From Acidobacteriota bacterium (GTDB lineage: Bacteria > Acidobacteriota > UBA6911 > RPQK01 > JADFOI01): a stretch of DNA of 5,007 nucleotides. How positions within the stretch are numbered: the stretch's first letter is position 1; each line of letters starts with the position of its first letter. This document shows, one piece after another, positions 4,769-5,007 of the stretch. Position numbers and translations under genes: made by a program. The notes under the pieces were generated by a model. The model had not been told where the DNA came from and made no database searches. It saw nothing but the letters and a program-made list of their open reading frames with translations. The DNA is taken from contig JACZQQ010000199.1 in NCBI GenBank assembly GCA_022545645.1, forward strand, positions 1 to 5,007, in the 5' to 3' direction.

Positions 4769-5007
4769 ATGGAAAAGCGATTTTTCACGGTCCAGGAAGC
4801 TCGCCAGCTCCTTCCTTCTCTCAAGGAACTGATGGGCCAGGTGATGGTGATTTCCCATCGCCTGGAAGAATATCGAGAGGTGGTCCAGCAGCTGGCCGAT
4901 TCAGCTTCCAGAAACACGGGAGGACCGGAAGGAACCGCCTACCTGGACATTGTGATATCCCTTCAAAGTTGCCTGACTCAGCTTCAGGAAACCGGGTGTG
5001 TCTTGAG
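4769..5007 (+). CDS. DUF2203 family protein, N-terminal part (cut by window end)
   Basis: The first 79 codons of a gene that runs off the right edge. The opening MEKRFFTVQEARQLLP matches the family pattern of an aromatic-Thr start followed by EAR-x-LLP, and the fragment ends at ETGCVL, where family members continue into a GCxLK motif and a C-terminal segment. The visible part should be a pair of charged helices (residues 9-43 and 55-75). DUF2203 proteins are small and cytoplasmic, and their function is not known to me. The start is forced: an in-frame TAA lies at 4757-4759, and the family motif begins at residue 5. Only AGG 3 nt upstream could bind the ribosome, and the TATAAT box ends 8 nt before the ATG, so a leaderless or nearly leaderless mRNA is likely. 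Divergent to the Cys-rich gene. Confidence 0.88.
   Translation, partial: MEKRFFTVQEARQLLPSLKELMGQVMVISHRLEEYREVVQQLADSASRNTGGPEGTAYLDIVISLQSCLTQLQETGCVL

Noticed and set aside
4616..4858. 80-codon minus-strand open frame spanning the divergent promoter
   Set aside because: It overlaps both the Cys-rich gene and the DUF2203 start in wrong frames and has no family features.

Overview
The window is bacterial chromosomal DNA of moderate G+C content. It has six protein genes, short intergenic gaps, Shine-Dalgarno sites in front of most genes and one clear intrinsic terminator. The set (Nfu-type Fe-S carrier, a large Tes-like radical SAM protein, pterin carbinolamine dehydratase, SixA-like phosphatase, a Cys-rich zinc-ribbon-like protein, DUF2203) suggests a Gram-negative, possibly Acidobacteriota-like or related deep-branching lineage. 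That placement is a guess from protein style, not a measured result. No mobile element, CRISPR array, rRNA or tRNA is visible.

Layout: bases 1-180 hold no gene I can name. Next is an nfuA-like gene on the minus strand (181-777). A 326-bp divergent intergenic region follows, rich in short direct and inverted repeats, with a plausible sigma70-type promoter facing right. It leads to a 669-residue radical SAM protein (1104-3113, plus) and a strong terminator (3153-3186). A pterin-4a-carbinolamine dehydratase (3199-3543, plus) begins 12 nt after the terminator T-run and overlaps tail-to-tail by 11 bp with a SixA-like phosphatase (3533-4003, minus). Upstream of sixA on the same strand lies a Cys-rich protein of unknown function (4063-4701, minus). 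A 67-bp divergent gap then leads to a DUF2203 gene (4769 onward, plus) that is cut by the window end.

The main interest is the radical SAM protein. Its cluster motif, SAM-binding GGEP motif and three further Cys groups resemble the archaeal tetraether lipid synthase (Tes) and its bacterial relatives, which are proposed to join lipid tails into membrane-spanning lipids. It is divergent to an Nfu-type Fe-S carrier, a class known to supply clusters to multi-cluster radical SAM enzymes. The link is plausible but rests on homology and proximity only. The other genes look like housekeeping or orphan functions with no obvious shared pathway.
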